Shown here piece after piece: positions 21,947 through 34,019 of a stretch of 64,000 nt of DNA (position 1 is its first letter; the number at the start of each line of letters is the position of its first letter). Source of the stretch: Syngnathus acus (lineage: Eukaryota; Chordata; Actinopteri; Syngnathiformes; Syngnathidae); contig NC_051092.1 in assembly GCF_901709675.1 (NCBI RefSeq), positions 16,621,128 to 16,685,127 of the forward strand, in the 5' to 3' direction. The notes under the pieces were generated by a model that saw nothing but the letters and a program-made list of their open reading frames with translations, searched no databases and was not told the origin of the DNA. A program made the translations under genes and the position numbers.

Positions 21947-23593
21947 CTAGTGATGTGCATTCCAGTTCTTTCAGGTGAACTGAACCATTAGAATCAGTTC
22001 ACTCAAAAGAGTCGTTCAAACGAACACACACACACACGGATCCAGCTTTTTATTTTTTTACAACATCCAGTGGAAACAACCCATACACATCAAACAATAC
22101 AACTACACAACCCCCCCACCCAAATTATTATATATAATAATAATTGGCTCGGGTAATTAACACGTTTCTTTCTATAATACAATACCTACACACTGATCCG
22201 TTCGCAACAGTCTCTCACCCGGTCGTGAACGGGATTCGGGTCACTGACTCGTTCGTGAACGGAAAATTACGTCACTGACTCGTAAAGTCCCCTCCTCCAT
22301 CTAACGCTCGCTGGCGCTGCTGATTGGTCGTTCGCGAAGATTCACGAGTGAGTGACAGACAGCATTGCCGCTATGCCATTGCCAGCCGACACACTTTATG
22401 CCGACATTGATGTTTTAATTTTGTATTTGTTGGCTTGTAGTTGATGGTGTTATTTTATCCAATGTGTTTGTGTTTGAATAAAATGTTGAAAAAAAACCCC
22501 CGTTATGCCGACATTTGTTAATTATGGGGACACCAACTCATATAACAACGTAAAACACATATACATATTGTCATATAAAGCAGTTAGCCAAATGTCTGAT
22601 TTTTATGTTTTGATTGGCGAATATAAAAACAAGGAATAAAACACCAGACAAGTTATAACATAAATGTTTATTAAAATAATAATAATAATAGTACATCTCA
22701 AACCAGCAATCTAATGTGAAACTGCAGTCAATATATTGGATAACAATATTTAGGCATATATATGCATACATGTTATTTAAAACCTACTGTAAGTAAATCG
22801 TAAATCTACATTCTGGTTTACATAGTTCACGCCAGGAGACGCAACATATTCACTGACTGATCCGTTGATGCACAGGAAGGCAGTTCACTCATTGACTCGT
22901 TCGCGAACGGGAAAGCCAGGTGTTGGGTTATTTGTGCTCTCATAGTATTATTATATATGTCAATGTGCTATTTGTTCGGCGTCTTATGCCGTATTTTGTG
23001 TGGACTGCAGTGACGTGACGTTTTTCTCTTTTATGTACTGTGGACACTTTACGTTGGCTTTTACCTTGTTTTCGGTAACGGGAAGTAGGAAGTGAATAGA
23101 AGGAAACGCGCCAAGAAGCACAGGTGTTGAGATGAGAGTGAGCGAGGAACGATAAAGAAGTAAATACCAAACGCCACCATCGTGTCGTGTTGTGTCGGAG
23201 AGAAAATGGACTACGAAGCTGCAAACCCAACACCAGGATTCGTTCCCTCACTGATCCGTTCTCGCGGTGAACTGGAAATACGAATGACTCAGTGAGTGAT
23301 TCACTCAGTGAGTGATTCACTCAGTGAGTGATTCGTTCACTCAAAGATTCGTTCGTTGGTGAACGGGAAATGCAATTCACGACTCGTTCGTGAACGGGAA
23401 GTTACGTCATTTTCTTCTTCGTTTTGTTTTACGGCGAGGTGGCACCAGCTTCAATGGACATTATCGACACCTACTGGTTGAAGTTATATGAACGGAAAAA
23501 AGAACGAATCACTTTAGGAAGTGATTCGTTCACTCTCGTTCACTGAAAGGAGTCGTTCATTATGAACGAAGCGTTCACTCACGAGCCAACACT
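21947..23593. mobile_element. hAT-like non-autonomous element between the promoter motifs and the chmp1a start codon
   Basis: About 1.65 kb. The left end is CTAGTGATGTGCATTCCAGT and the right end is GTTCACTCACGAGCCAACAC followed by T. The flanks CCTAAAAG (21939-21946) and CCTAAAAA (23594-23601) form an 8-bp duplication with one mismatch. The inside is full of direct and inverted copies of GACTCGTTCGTGAACGGGAA, denser at both ends (22190-22260, 22880-22920, 23260-23410, 23490-23590). No transposase frame exists. Confidence 0.75.
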
Positions 23594-23699
23594 CCTAAAA
23601 ACGGGTAAAAAAAAACAAAAACGGCTTTCGGAGGACGCAGCCTGTGAATTTGGACTCAGTCTGTCAAGCAAAACAAAGGCGGAAATTGTACATCTCGAC

Positions 23700-23706
23700 A
23701 TGGACG
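23700..23706 (+). CDS. chmp1a: chmp1a exon 1, coding part
   Basis: The first seven coding bases, ATGGACG, are followed by a 5' splice site GTACGT at 23707. Joined to exon 2 they give the CHMP1A N-terminus MDDTLFQLK. CHMP1A is a cytosolic, endosome-recruited ESCRT-III subunit that helps cut membrane necks in multivesicular body sorting and cytokinesis and binds VPS4 and spastin-type ATPases through its C-terminus (established knowledge of the family). The 5' untranslated part, about 23602-23699, carries no upstream ATG in the last 60 bases. Intron 1 is 2088 bp. Confidence 0.9.
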
Positions 23707-24185
23707 GTACGTTATTTAACAGATGTCCTAACCTCACCAGCAACACAAATGTTTTGTTGCACATAATATATTACTTTCTTTAGCTTGCTAGCTCGGACAG
23801 ACGGTTAGCAAATACGTCGTGTTAGCATTAATTTCCCGAGTGTCTTGTTTCCAATAATGACAGTGAGGCAAATGCTGCACCCAGGCTTTTTGACCCAAGA
23901 TATGCTTTATAAGTAGCCAAGGTCCCGAGATCTACTCAGACAAGTGATTTCCAACCTGCGGTTACTAACCTCATAACACTTTATCTTGTTGTTAAATAAA
24001 CCAGTAGATATTAGATCCCTCTCCTTTCTCGTCTCACATATGCACACACAATTGAATTGGTAATCTGCATGACGGTCAATAACTATAACTGACCTTAACT
24101 TGAACAACAACAGAAAAATAACTGTTGAAGAAAAGAGACAGTAGACAAATACCTCTCTGATTTTTTTTATTTTCAATAAATACAT
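23707..24185. other. chmp1a intron 1, 5' part
   Basis: From the donor site to the hAT pseudogene. Unique-looking AT-rich sequence with no repeat I can name. Confidence 0.5.
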
Positions 24186-24189
24186 CATT

Positions 24190-25058
24190 CCCTACCTTAG
24201 TGCTCGACCTGACACTGGGAGGAGGCAGTTTGCTTCAGGTAATCTGGAGTGTAGGAGCTGCTTGCAAGGTGCAGGCAAGCAACAAGGTGGTCATTAGTTA
24301 TTCTTGATTTGTACTTTGACTTAATGATTTTCATGTGTGAGAAAGCAAATTCGCACAGATAAGTTGATCCAAAAAGACTTCAAGTTCATGTCAGGTTCAA
24401 GGCACATCTGAGATTGGGATACTGTTCCACCAGCATTTTCCAGAACATCGCCTGCGCTCCAGGTTGAGCATATTGGGATTTGGCTTTTATCATTTTGCAA
24501 GGTCTGAGTCTCACACTCATTTGCACCAAATGTGAACCACAAATACCTGGTTACAGGCTCAGTGGATGCAAAGTCAGTAAAATATCTCTCAAACTCTTAC
24601 AAGATGCTCTGAACAGGCTCCTGATAAACATGCACTGTCAAATTGTGTCACACCCTTAACTTGACACAGTAGTTCTGCTTTCATGTGAGGTAATTTTGCA
24701 GCTGCTGTAGTTTAATTTTAAACATGTTCACTGAACTCCCCATGTTTACTACATCTTTATCATTACCCTGCAGCTCTATATTCAAGTGGTTGAGCTCGCC
24801 CGTCAGAATGGTGAGGAAAGAAAATCTAAAAGGCATTGTTGGTCCTCTGATAATCTGAATGCTTTGAAAGGGTCAGCAACCCCATAATTTCAGGCAACAA
24901 CTCTGAAAACCTGTCCAAAAATCTGCCTCTACTTAGCCGCCGAACATTTGTGTGGAGCAGCAGGTCTGTGTGCTCAGCATCCTTTTTCTCAAAGTAAGCA
25001 TGGAAAAGTCTTCTGTGCAGGCTTTTTGCCCGAACTGAACACACGATCTTCATTGCAA
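24190..25058 (-). pseudogene. hAT transposase fragment, GTF2IRD2/ZBED-like
   Basis: Minus-strand frames read LHRRLFHAYFEKKDAEHTDL and LLLHTNVRRLSRGRFLDRFS, then TILTGELNHLNIELQGNDKD. This is the C-terminal half of the hAT transposase family from which the GTF2IRD2 and ZBED-type host proteins derive. Stops and frameshifts are frequent after about 24780. The N-terminal zinc finger, the dimerisation end and the terminal repeats were not seen. It lies in chmp1a intron 1, antisense, and a Tigger-like element follows directly at 25061. Confidence 0.75.
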
Positions 25059-25060
25059 TA

Positions 25061-25699
25061 CAGTAATCCCTCGTTTATCGCGGATAATTGGTTCCAAGAC
25101 CACCCGCGATAGGTAGAAATCTACGATGTAAAAAAAAAAATATTGTTACAATATCCATAAAAGACTTTTATGAACCTTTATTGTATTTTTAAACACTGTA
25201 TTGTACTTTTAAATGTTTTTTTTGTATTCAAACACTTTTGCAAACATTTTAAAGTCAAACTGATTTTCATAAAAATAAATTATTTAAACAAATAAGAAAT
25301 TTAAAGTTAAAAAGTTAAAGTCCCAATGATCGTCACACACACATCTGGGTGTGGTGAAATTTGTCCTCTGCATTTAACCCATCCCTGTGTGATTTTGATC
25401 CATCCATCCCCTGGGGGAGAGGGGAGCAGTGAGCAGCAGCGGTGCCACGCTCGGGAATCATTTGGTGATCTAACCCCCAATTCCAACCCTTAATGCTGAG
25501 TGCCAAGCAGGGAGGCAATGGGTCTCATTTTTATAGTCTTTGGTATGACCCGGCCGGGGTTTGAACCCACAGCCTTCCAGTCTCAGGGTGGACACTCTAC
25601 CACTAGGCCACTGAGCGGAAAATAACAAAAATAAATGAAATTTATTCTTACGATATCCGCACAAGACTTTTATGAACGATTATTAACGAGGGATCACTG
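25061..25699. mobile_element. Pogo/Tigger-like element P1, copy 2 (short)
   Basis: Starts CAGTAATCCCTCGTTTATCG after TA and ends in the inverse, AACGAGGGATCACTG. It has the same subterminal GGATAATTGGTTCCAAGACC and TTGTATTTTTAAACACTGTA segments as copy 1. SINE S1 is inserted in inverse orientation at about 25300-25615. Without it the element is only about 320 bp. Confidence 0.8.
25300..25615 (-). repeat. Complete SINE S1, minus strand
   Basis: On the minus strand: the A-box region GCTCAGTGGCCTAGTGGTAG (25615 downward), a B box GGTTCAAACCC near 25560, and the body ending in TTAAAGTCCCAATG-type tail sequence in inverse at 25310-25330. It is inserted in Tigger-like copy 2. Confidence 0.88.
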
Positions 25700-25794
25700 A
25701 ATGTTTCATGTATCAAATGAGTTAATGCCATACTGTCCTGTTTCTATGTCACGTATATTAATAATCCAATTGATTCCCATTTGTCTTTCTGCAG

Positions 25795-25814
25795 ATACAC
25801 TCTTCCAATTAAAG
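25795..25814 (+). CDS. chmp1a: chmp1a exon 2 (20-bp microexon)
   Basis: ATACACTCTTCCAATTAAAG lies between a 3' splice site TTTGTCTTTCTGCAG (25780-25794) and the 5' splice site GTATGT (25815). After the G of exon 1 it reads D T L F Q L K, completing residues 3-9. Such a tiny exon is invisible to plain ORF searches. The phase agrees with exon 1 (one base over) and exon 3 (phase 0). Intron 2 that follows is about 10.5 kb and nearly all transposons. Confidence 0.93.
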
Positions 25815-25952
25815 GTATGTATATAATATTTAGAATAAGTGTTAGTGTGTGTACATATATAGTATATTATATATTAGTGCTGTCAAGAGATTAAAGTATT
25901 TAAAAGTAATGAATCGCATTTTATATTGCATAGTTAGTCCACATTTTATTTA

Positions 25953-27281
<1,329 letters not shown>

Positions 27282-27496
27282 GAAAGTATTCGGCCCCCTT
27301 GAACCTTTCAACATTTCGCGACATTTCAGGCTTCAAACATAAAGATAAATAAGTTTAATTTTTTGTCAAGAATCAACAACAAGTGGGACACAATCGTGAA
27401 GTGGAACAACATTTATTGGATAATTTAAACTTTTTTAACAAATAAAAAACTGAAAAGTGGGGCGTGCAATATTATTCGGCCCCCTTGCGCTAATAC

Positions 27497-27950
27497 TTTG
27501 TAGCGCCACCTTTTGCTGCAATTACAGCTGCAAGTCGCTTGGGGTATGTCTCTATCAGTTTTGCACATCGAGAGACTGGAATTCTTGCCCATTCTTCCTT
27601 GCAAAACAGCTCGAGCTCAGTGAGGTTGGATGGGAGAGCGTTTGTGAACAGCAGTCTTCAGCTCTTTCCACAGATTCTCGATTGGATTCAGGTCTGGACT
27701 TTGACTTGGCCATTCTAACACCTGGATACGTCTATTTGTGAACCATTCCATTGTAGATTTGGCTTTATGTTTTGGATCATTGTCCTGTTGGAAGATAAAT
27801 CTCCGTCCCAGTCTCAGGTCTTTTGCAGACTCCAATAGGTTTTCTTCCAGAATGGTCCTGTATTTGGCTCCATCCATCTTCCCATCAATTTTAGCCATCT
27901 TCCCTGTCCCTGCTGAAGAAAAGCAGGCCCAAACCATGATGCTGCCACCA
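27497..27950 (-). pseudogene. Tc1 transposase, C-terminal part (copy A)
   Basis: Minus-strand frame with GGSIMVWACFSSAGTGKMAK at its start, the second catalytic Asp in [11 protein letters not shown] and the Glu in [11 protein letters not shown]. An extra G near 27632 (GGGAGAG, against GGAGAG in copy B at 32874) shifts the frame and destroys the last 40 residues. The upstream half of the same gene is at 31767-32327. Confidence 0.9.
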
Positions 27951-30900
27951 GAGCAGCAAAGATATACAGGATGTGGGCGCGTGCACACGCAGCGACCTCT
28001 CTCTGTCCCGCCCGTACGGTGTTTTGTTCGTTTAATGAGTGGCTGGCGGCCAACCCGGCTCGCCCGGCCGTGCCTTCCATTCTTCTGGCGAATGTTCGAT
28101 CGCTGGACAACAAAATGGATTATATTCGCTTGCTGAGATCTACAAACCGGACGGTGCGTGACTGCTGTGTGCTCGTGTTCACTGAGACTTGGTTGACCGT
28201 CAACATTCCGGACTCGGCTGTACGTCTGGAGCGGCTAGCGTGCTATCGGGCGGATCGGACCATTGTACGTGGGGGGAAATCTCGTGGAGGTGGAATATGC
28301 GTCTACATCCGTGACGAGTGGTGCCGGGACTCTGTGGTGGTATGCAGGCACTGCTCGTCACTGGCGGAGTTTGTGATCATTAAGTGCCGTCCTTTTTACC
28401 TGCCGAGGGAATTTACCGCGATTCTGCTGGTCGCGGTTTACATCCCGCCTTCCAACATCGGAGGCGACAGGGTCGCGGCTCTTGGTGAACTGTACCAGGC
28501 TGTCAGTGACCAACAGACAGCGCACCCTGACGGTTTCACCATCTTCGCTGGGGATTTTAATCATGCTAATCTGAAGTCTGTTTTTCCGAGGCTTCACCAG
28601 CATGTTGATTTTCCTACGCGTGGCGACAGCTTCCTGGACCTGGTCTACTCTTCGCATAAAGGGGCTTTCAAAGCCGCCCCCCTCCCCATCTTGGACTTTC
28701 GGACCATATCACTGTTATGCTTTTGCCCGCATACAGACAAAAGGTGAGAACATCCAGACCAGTTCGCAAGCGGGTGCGGGTGTGGCCTGAGGGTGCCTCT
28801 GATGCGCTTCGTGACTGCTTTGGCTCTACCGACTGGGACGTGTTTAGGAGGGCGGCCACTTGCGACGGTCGGGCGGACATTGGGGAGTATACTGACTCTG
28901 TTTCCTCCTACATCGGGAAGTGCATTGATGATGTGACACACTCAATATCCGTCGTCACTCGGGCTAACCGGAAGCCATGGCTGACGGGGGCTGTCTTCAG
29001 GCTGCTGAGGGCCAGGGACAAAGCCTTCCGGGCGGGGGATGAGGCTGGCTTGAGGACTGCGAGGGCCGACCTGTCCCGGGGCATCAAAGAAGCGAAGAGG
29101 GCGTTCTCGGGCAAAATTACCGCCCACTTCAAGGACAGCAGGGACGCACGGCGCCTTTGGCAGGGCATTCAGACCATCACGGACTACAAGCCCGCGCCGC
29201 AGAGCTGTGATGGCGACGTCCGTCTGCTGAATGACCTCAACCGCTTCTTTGCTCGCTTCGACGCTCAGAACAGCACTTGCCCGCTGAAGGCCACTCCCCC
29301 TTCCCACGAGCTGCCCCTGTGCCTCTCCGCCGACAGCGTGAGGAGGACGCTTGCCGCTATCGACATCCGTAAGGCGGCGGGCCCGGACAACATCCCGGGT
29401 CGAGCGCTGAAGGACTTCGCTGGTGAGCTGACGGGTGTCTTCACGGACATCTTTAGCACTTCCCTGCAGCAGGCCATCGTCCCGTCGTGTTTCAAAGCTG
29501 CCACCATCGTACCTGTGCCGAAGAAGCCTGCTCCGTCCTGCTTCAATGACTACCGCCCCGTGGCACTTACGCCCATCATCATGAAGTGCTTTGAGCGGCT
29601 TGTCTTGGAGCACATCCGGTCGGTTCTCCCCCGCACCATTGACCCCTTCCAGTTTGCGTACCGGGCCAAACGGTCCTCTGAGGATGCCATCTGCTCTGCC
29701 CTCCACTCGGCCCTCACCCACCTGGAGGGGAAGGACTCGTATGTGAGGTTGCTGTTTGTGGACTTCAGTTCTGCCTTCAACACCATTGTGCCGCAGCGTC
29801 TCATCGGCAAACTTGACAAGCTGGGCCTCAGTACCCGCCTCTGCAACTGGCTACTGGACTTCCTCTGTCAGAGGCCACAGGTGGTACGTGTTGGCGACAA
29901 GATCTCCGCCAGCATCACGCTGAGCACAGGGGCCCCCCAAGGCTGCGTGCTCAGTCCGCTGCTCTTCACCCTCCTGACGCATGACTGCGCTGCCACCTGC
30001 AGCGGCAACCGCATAGTGAAGTTTGCGGACGACACGACTCTGGTGGGTCTCATCACCAAGGGAGACGAGTCTCAATACAGGCTGGAGGTTGACCTTCTGA
30101 CCGCGTGGTGCAGGGACAACAACCTCCTGCTGAACGTCGACAAGACCAAGGAGATTGTTGTTGACTTCCGGAAGGGTCACGCCCAACACCTGCCGCTGAC
30201 CATCGACGGTGCTGTGGTGGAGAGAGTGAGCAGCGCCAGGTTCCTGGGGGTGCACATCAGTGAGGATCTCTCCTGGTCCACCAACACCGCGTCGCTGGCG
30301 AAGAAGGCCCAGCGCCGCCTGTACTTCCTTCGGAAACTCAGGCGAGCGGGGGCGCCTCCGGCCGTCATGACTACTTTTTACCGCGGCACCATTGAGAGCG
30401 TCCTCTCCAGCTGTATTGCTGTCTGGGGTGGCAGCTGCACTGACCATGACTTGAAGGCCCTGCAGCGCATAGTGAAAACGGCTAGTAAGACTATTGGTGC
30501 TTCTCTCCCCTCCTTGAAGGACATTTACACCTCCCATCTCACCCGCAAGGCGACCAAGATTGTGAGTGATGTGAGTCACCCCGCTCACTCTTTGTTTGTA
30601 CTTCTGCCCTCTGGGAGGCGGTACAGGAGCCTGCGCTCCCGCACCACCAGACTTTCCAACAGCTTCGTACTCCAGGCTGTTAGGATCCTGAACTCGCTCC
30701 CCCTTTCAGCGGAGCGTCCTGTTCTTGCTGTATGCGCACTGGCTCGGTTTTGCCCCTCTTATTTAATGGGTTATTGGTCTGTTATTTATTCATCGCTCGT
30801 TTTACTTTGTTTATTATTTATTATTTATGGTTTGTGCCTTCTTGTTTTTGTTTGTGTCGCCTACTTGTATGTCTCGTCACCGTGGGATGGAGAAAACGGA

Positions 30901-30968
30901 ATTTCGGTTTCTTTGTGTGTCTTGACATATGAAGGGATTGACAATAAAGCTGACTTTGACTTTGACTT
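27951..30968 (+). mobile_element. LINE A (Rex1/CR1-like non-LTR retrotransposon), nearly full coding region
   Basis: It starts within the Tc1 frame at 27951 (5' truncated), carries endonuclease and reverse transcriptase domains, then a short 3' untranslated region with GACAATAAAGCTGACTTTGA and the tail (CTTTGA)n at 30949-30968. Sequence quality is high, suggesting a recent insertion. Other copies: 30969-31766, 37150-37396, 21398-21567 and 46908-51589. Confidence 0.9.
28055..28690 (+). pseudogene. LINE A AP-type endonuclease domain
   Basis: The domain nicks target DNA for target-primed reverse transcription. Motifs in order are ILLANVRSLDNK (28082 onward), FTETWL with the catalytic Glu, GGGICVYI, VYIPPS, the Asp/Asn motif FAGDFNHA (about 28540-28565), FLDLVYS, and SDH near 28695, which is read in the next frame. 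A single frameshift around 28672-28690 separates this domain from the reverse transcriptase frame that starts before 28690. Otherwise it is intact. The N-terminus upstream of about 28030 does not match copy 2 (30969-31330), so the 5' end is rearranged or truncated. Confidence 0.88.
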
Positions 30969-31101
30969 TTTTGTTTGTCCGAGAGTTTTGTGTGTTCGTC
31001 TCGTCGTACTGAGTCGTGCTACAAGTACAGCAGGCAGGTTCTGCTCGACATCGGCGAAAGCGAGTTTTGTGGCGTTCTGGACTTTGAAGCGGGGACATTA
31101 A
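28691..31101 (+). pseudogene. LINE A reverse transcriptase (stop lost)
   Basis: A long open frame of about 800 codons. After a linker the fingers/palm motifs are seen: AAGPDNIPGRALKDFAGEL, CFNDYRPVALTPIIMKCFER, FVDFSSAFNTI (first catalytic Asp), STGAPQGCVLSPLLF, and KFADDTTL with the catalytic Asp pair (30025-30042). The thumb region and a C-terminal YRSLRSRTTRLSNSFVLQAV segment follow. In other copies the frame ends at LSA plus TAG. Here the codon is GAG (30712 region), so the frame runs through the 3' untranslated region and tail into the next LINE copy. With the upstream frameshift it cannot make the native protein. Confidence 0.88.
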
Positions 31102-31766
31102 AGGAGCTAGGACTGCTCCGTCCTGAAACGTCGCCGGACTCGCCTGCTATTCCTCCCCCGGTTAGGGAGCGTCGGAAGCGGTGTGCGAGGAGGCTGAAGA
31201 GGGGCAAGCGCGGAGGCGTCCGGGCCAGGCTGGCGGCCAACCCAGCTCGCCCGGCCGTGCCTTCCATTCTTCTGGCGAATGTTCGATCGCTGGACAACAA
31301 AACGGATTACGTTCGCCTGCTGAGATCTACGAACCGGCCATTCTACCCCCCACCATTTGTTCGATCTTCTGCCCTCTGGGAAGAGGTACAGGAGCCTGCG
31401 CTCCCGCACCACCAGACTCACCAACAGCTTCGTACTCCAGGCTGTTAGGATCCTGAACTCTCTCCCCCTTTCTGCGTAGCGTCCTGTACTTTTGCGCTAT
31501 ATTCCGCTGTCTGCTGTATGCACACTTGCTCCGTTTTGCTCCTCTTATTTATTTATTTATTGTGTTATTTGTTTATTTATTATTTATTCATCACTCTTAT
31601 TATTCATTGTTTGTGCCTTCTTGGTTTTATTTTGTGTTGTTGGCTTGTATGTATGTCGTGTACTGTCTTGTCACCGTGGGATAGTGGAAACGTAATTTTG
31701 GTTTCTTTGTGTGTCTTGGCATGTGAAGAGGTTGACAATAAAGCGGACTTTGACTTTGACTTTTTG
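30969..31766 (+). mobile_element. LINE A, internally deleted copy, head to tail with the first
   Basis: 5' part (30969-31340): a Lys/Arg-rich N-terminal region (RERRKRCARRLKRGKRGG), then ILLANVRSLDNKTDYVRLLR, the start of the endonuclease. At about 31340-31355 it jumps to the last about 40 codons of the reverse transcriptase (YRSLRSRTTRLTNSFVLQAV in the shifted frame) with the native TAG stop. The 3' untranslated region and (CTTTGA)n tail follow. Roughly 2.4 kb of coding sequence is missing. Confidence 0.85.
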
Positions 31767-32327
31767 ACCATGTTTGACAGTGGGGATGGTGTGTTCAGGG
31801 TGATGAGCTGTGTTGCTTTTACGCCAAACATATCGTTTTGCATTGTGGCCAAAAAGTTCGATTTTGGTTTCATCTGACCAGAGCACCTTCTTCCACATGT
31901 TTGGTGTGTCTCCCAGGTGGCTTGTGGCAAACTTTAAACGAGACTTTTTATGGATATCTTTGAGAAATGGCTTTCTTCTTGCCACTCTTCCATAAAGGCC
32001 AGATTTGTGCAGTGCACGACTGATTGTTGTCCTATGGACAGACTCTCCCACCTCAGCTGTAGTTATCTGCAGTTCATCCAGAGTGATCATGGGCCACTTG
32101 GCTGCATCTCTGATCAGTCTTCTCCTTGTTTGAGATGAAAGTTTGGAGGGACGGCCAGGTCTTGGTAGATTTGCAGTGGTCTGATACTCCTTCCATTTCA
32201 ATATAATTGCCTGCACAGTGCTCCTTGAGATGTTTAAAGCTTGGGAAATCTTTTTGTATCCAAATCTGGCTTTAAACTTCTCCACAACAGTATCTCGGAC
32301 CTGCCTGGTGTGTTCCTTTGTCTTCAT
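31767..32327 (-). pseudogene. Tc1 transposase, N-terminal part (copy A)
   Basis: Open frame from MKTKEHTRQVRDTVVEKFKA (start at 32327) through both helix-turn-helix units (FGYKKISQALNISRSTVQAI; TLDELQITTAEVGESVHRTT) to the first catalytic Asp in LWSDETKIELFG, ending where LINE sequence begins at 31766. This half has no internal stop, so the gene was probably intact or nearly so before the LINE insertion, apart from the frameshift near 27632. Confidence 0.92.
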
Positions 32328-32715
32328 GGTTCTCTCTGCGCTTTAAACAGAACCCTGAGACTATCAAAGAGCAGGTGCATTTATACGGAGACTTGATTAC
32401 ACACAGGTGCATTCTATTTATCATCATCAGTCATTTAGGACAACATTGGATCATTCAAAGATCCTCACTGAACTTCTGGAGTGAGTTTGCTGCACTGAAA
32501 GTAAAGGGGCCGAATAATATTGCACGCCCCACTTTTCAGTTTTTTATTTGTTAAAAAAGTTTAAATTATCTAATAAATTTCGTTCCACTTCACGATTGTG
32601 TCCCACTTGTTGATTCTTGACAAAAAATTAAAATTTTATATCTTTATGTTTGAAGCCTGAAATGTGGCGAAATGTTGAAAGGTTCAAGGGGGCCGAATAC
32701 TTTCGCAAGGCACTG

Positions 32716-33455
32716 TCGGCCCCCTTGCGCTAATACTTTGTAGCGCCACCTTTTGCTGCAATTACAGCTGCAAGTCGCTTGGGGTATGTCTCTATCAGTT
32801 TTGCACATCGAGAGACTGGAATTCTTGCCCATTCTTCCTTGCAAAACAGCTCGAGCTCAGTGAGGTTGGATGGAGAGCGTTTGTGAACAGCAGTCTTCAG
32901 CTTTTTCCACAGATTCTCGATTGGATTCAGGTCTAGACTTTGACTTGGCCATTCTAACACCTGGATACGTCTATTTGTGAACCATTCCATTGTAGATTTG
33001 GCTTTATGTTTTGGATCATTGTCCTGTTGGAAGATAAATCTCCGTCCCAGTCTCAGGTCTTTTGCAGACTCCAACAGGTTTTCTTCCAGAATGGTCCTGT
33101 ATTTCCTGTATCCAGGTGCATTTATACGGAGACTTGATTACACACAGGTGCATTGTATTTATCATCATCAGTCATTTAGGACAACATTGGATCATTCAAA
33201 GATCCTCACTGAACTTCTGGAGTGAGTTTGCTGCACTGAAAGTAAAGGGGCCGAATAATATTGCACGCCCCACTTTTCAGTTTTATATTTGTTAAAAAAG
33301 TTTAAATTATCCAATAAATTTCGTTCCACTTCACGATTGTGTCCCACTTGTTGTTGATTCTTGACAAAAAATTTAAATTTTATATCTTTGTTTGAAGCCT
33401 GAAATGTGGCGAAATGTTGAAAGGTTCAAGGGGGCCGAATACTTTCGCAAGGCAC

Positions 33456-33456
<1 letters not shown>
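32716..33456 (-). mobile_element. Tc1-like transposon T3, copy B, internally deleted
   Basis: Starts CGGCCCCCTTGCGCTAATAC, inside the element, directly after the terminal base of copy A. It keeps the transposase C-terminus (32730-33074, with [11 protein letters not shown] and NPIENLW in frame), then jumps at about 33103-33110 to the 5' flank (GTGCATTTATACGGAGACTT). It ends in the terminal repeat at 33456, against a (CTAT)n repeat. The N-terminal half of the transposase is gone. Confidence 0.88.

Positions 33457-33530
<74 letters not shown>
33455..33530. repeat. (CTAT)n microsatellite
   Basis: About 19 perfect CTAT units between the Tc1 end and hAT element H1 copy 2. Confidence 0.97.
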
Positions 33531-33668
33531 GGGACGTGCGGTCAGAGGAGGCAAGGGAGGCCACGCCTCCCCTGCCATCATGAAAAGGGGAAAAACAAAT
33601 TCAATTGTTTTTATTATAGTCATTTTCCTTTTAATTGAAATAGTTTTGTATCATTTTGAACCGAAATG

Positions 33669-34019
33669 TATATCCGTCCTGCTGATGGAATGAGGACCGT
33701 CTATGGCCCTGTCCAGCTCTCCTAGAGTAACTGCCTGTCTCCTGGAATCTCCTCCATGCTCTGGAGATTGTCCTGGGAGACACATCAAATCTTCTTGCAA
33801 TAGCACGCATGGATGTGCCATCCTGGAGGCGTTGGACAATCTGCGCAACTTCAGGAGGGTTAAGAAATCGCCTCATGCTCCCAGTCGTGATAATGACTCT
33901 AGCTAAAGCCAACACTTGTGGAAAAACTGTTAAAAAAGATCAAGAGGAGGAACTTGAAATGGCCTCCACCTACAAAAGCAGTCCTGTTTTGGGGACCATC
34001 TCGTTGTTGTCCCTCTAGT
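33669..34019 (-). pseudogene. Tc1-like transposase fragment, DNA-binding part
   Basis: The minus strand reads MRRFLNPPEVAQIVQRLQDG, then RAIARRFDVSPRTISRAWRR, a clean paired-type helix-turn-helix. It stops after about 70 residues where H1 sequence resumes. The outer end, CCCCAAAACAGGACTGCTTT in inverse (33980-34000), is a Tc1 terminus different from T1-T3. The rest of the transposon is absent. Confidence 0.75.

Noticed and set aside
28358-30588. Minus-strand frames of up to 259 codons
   Set aside because: They are antisense to the high-quality LINE A coding region and have no independent support.
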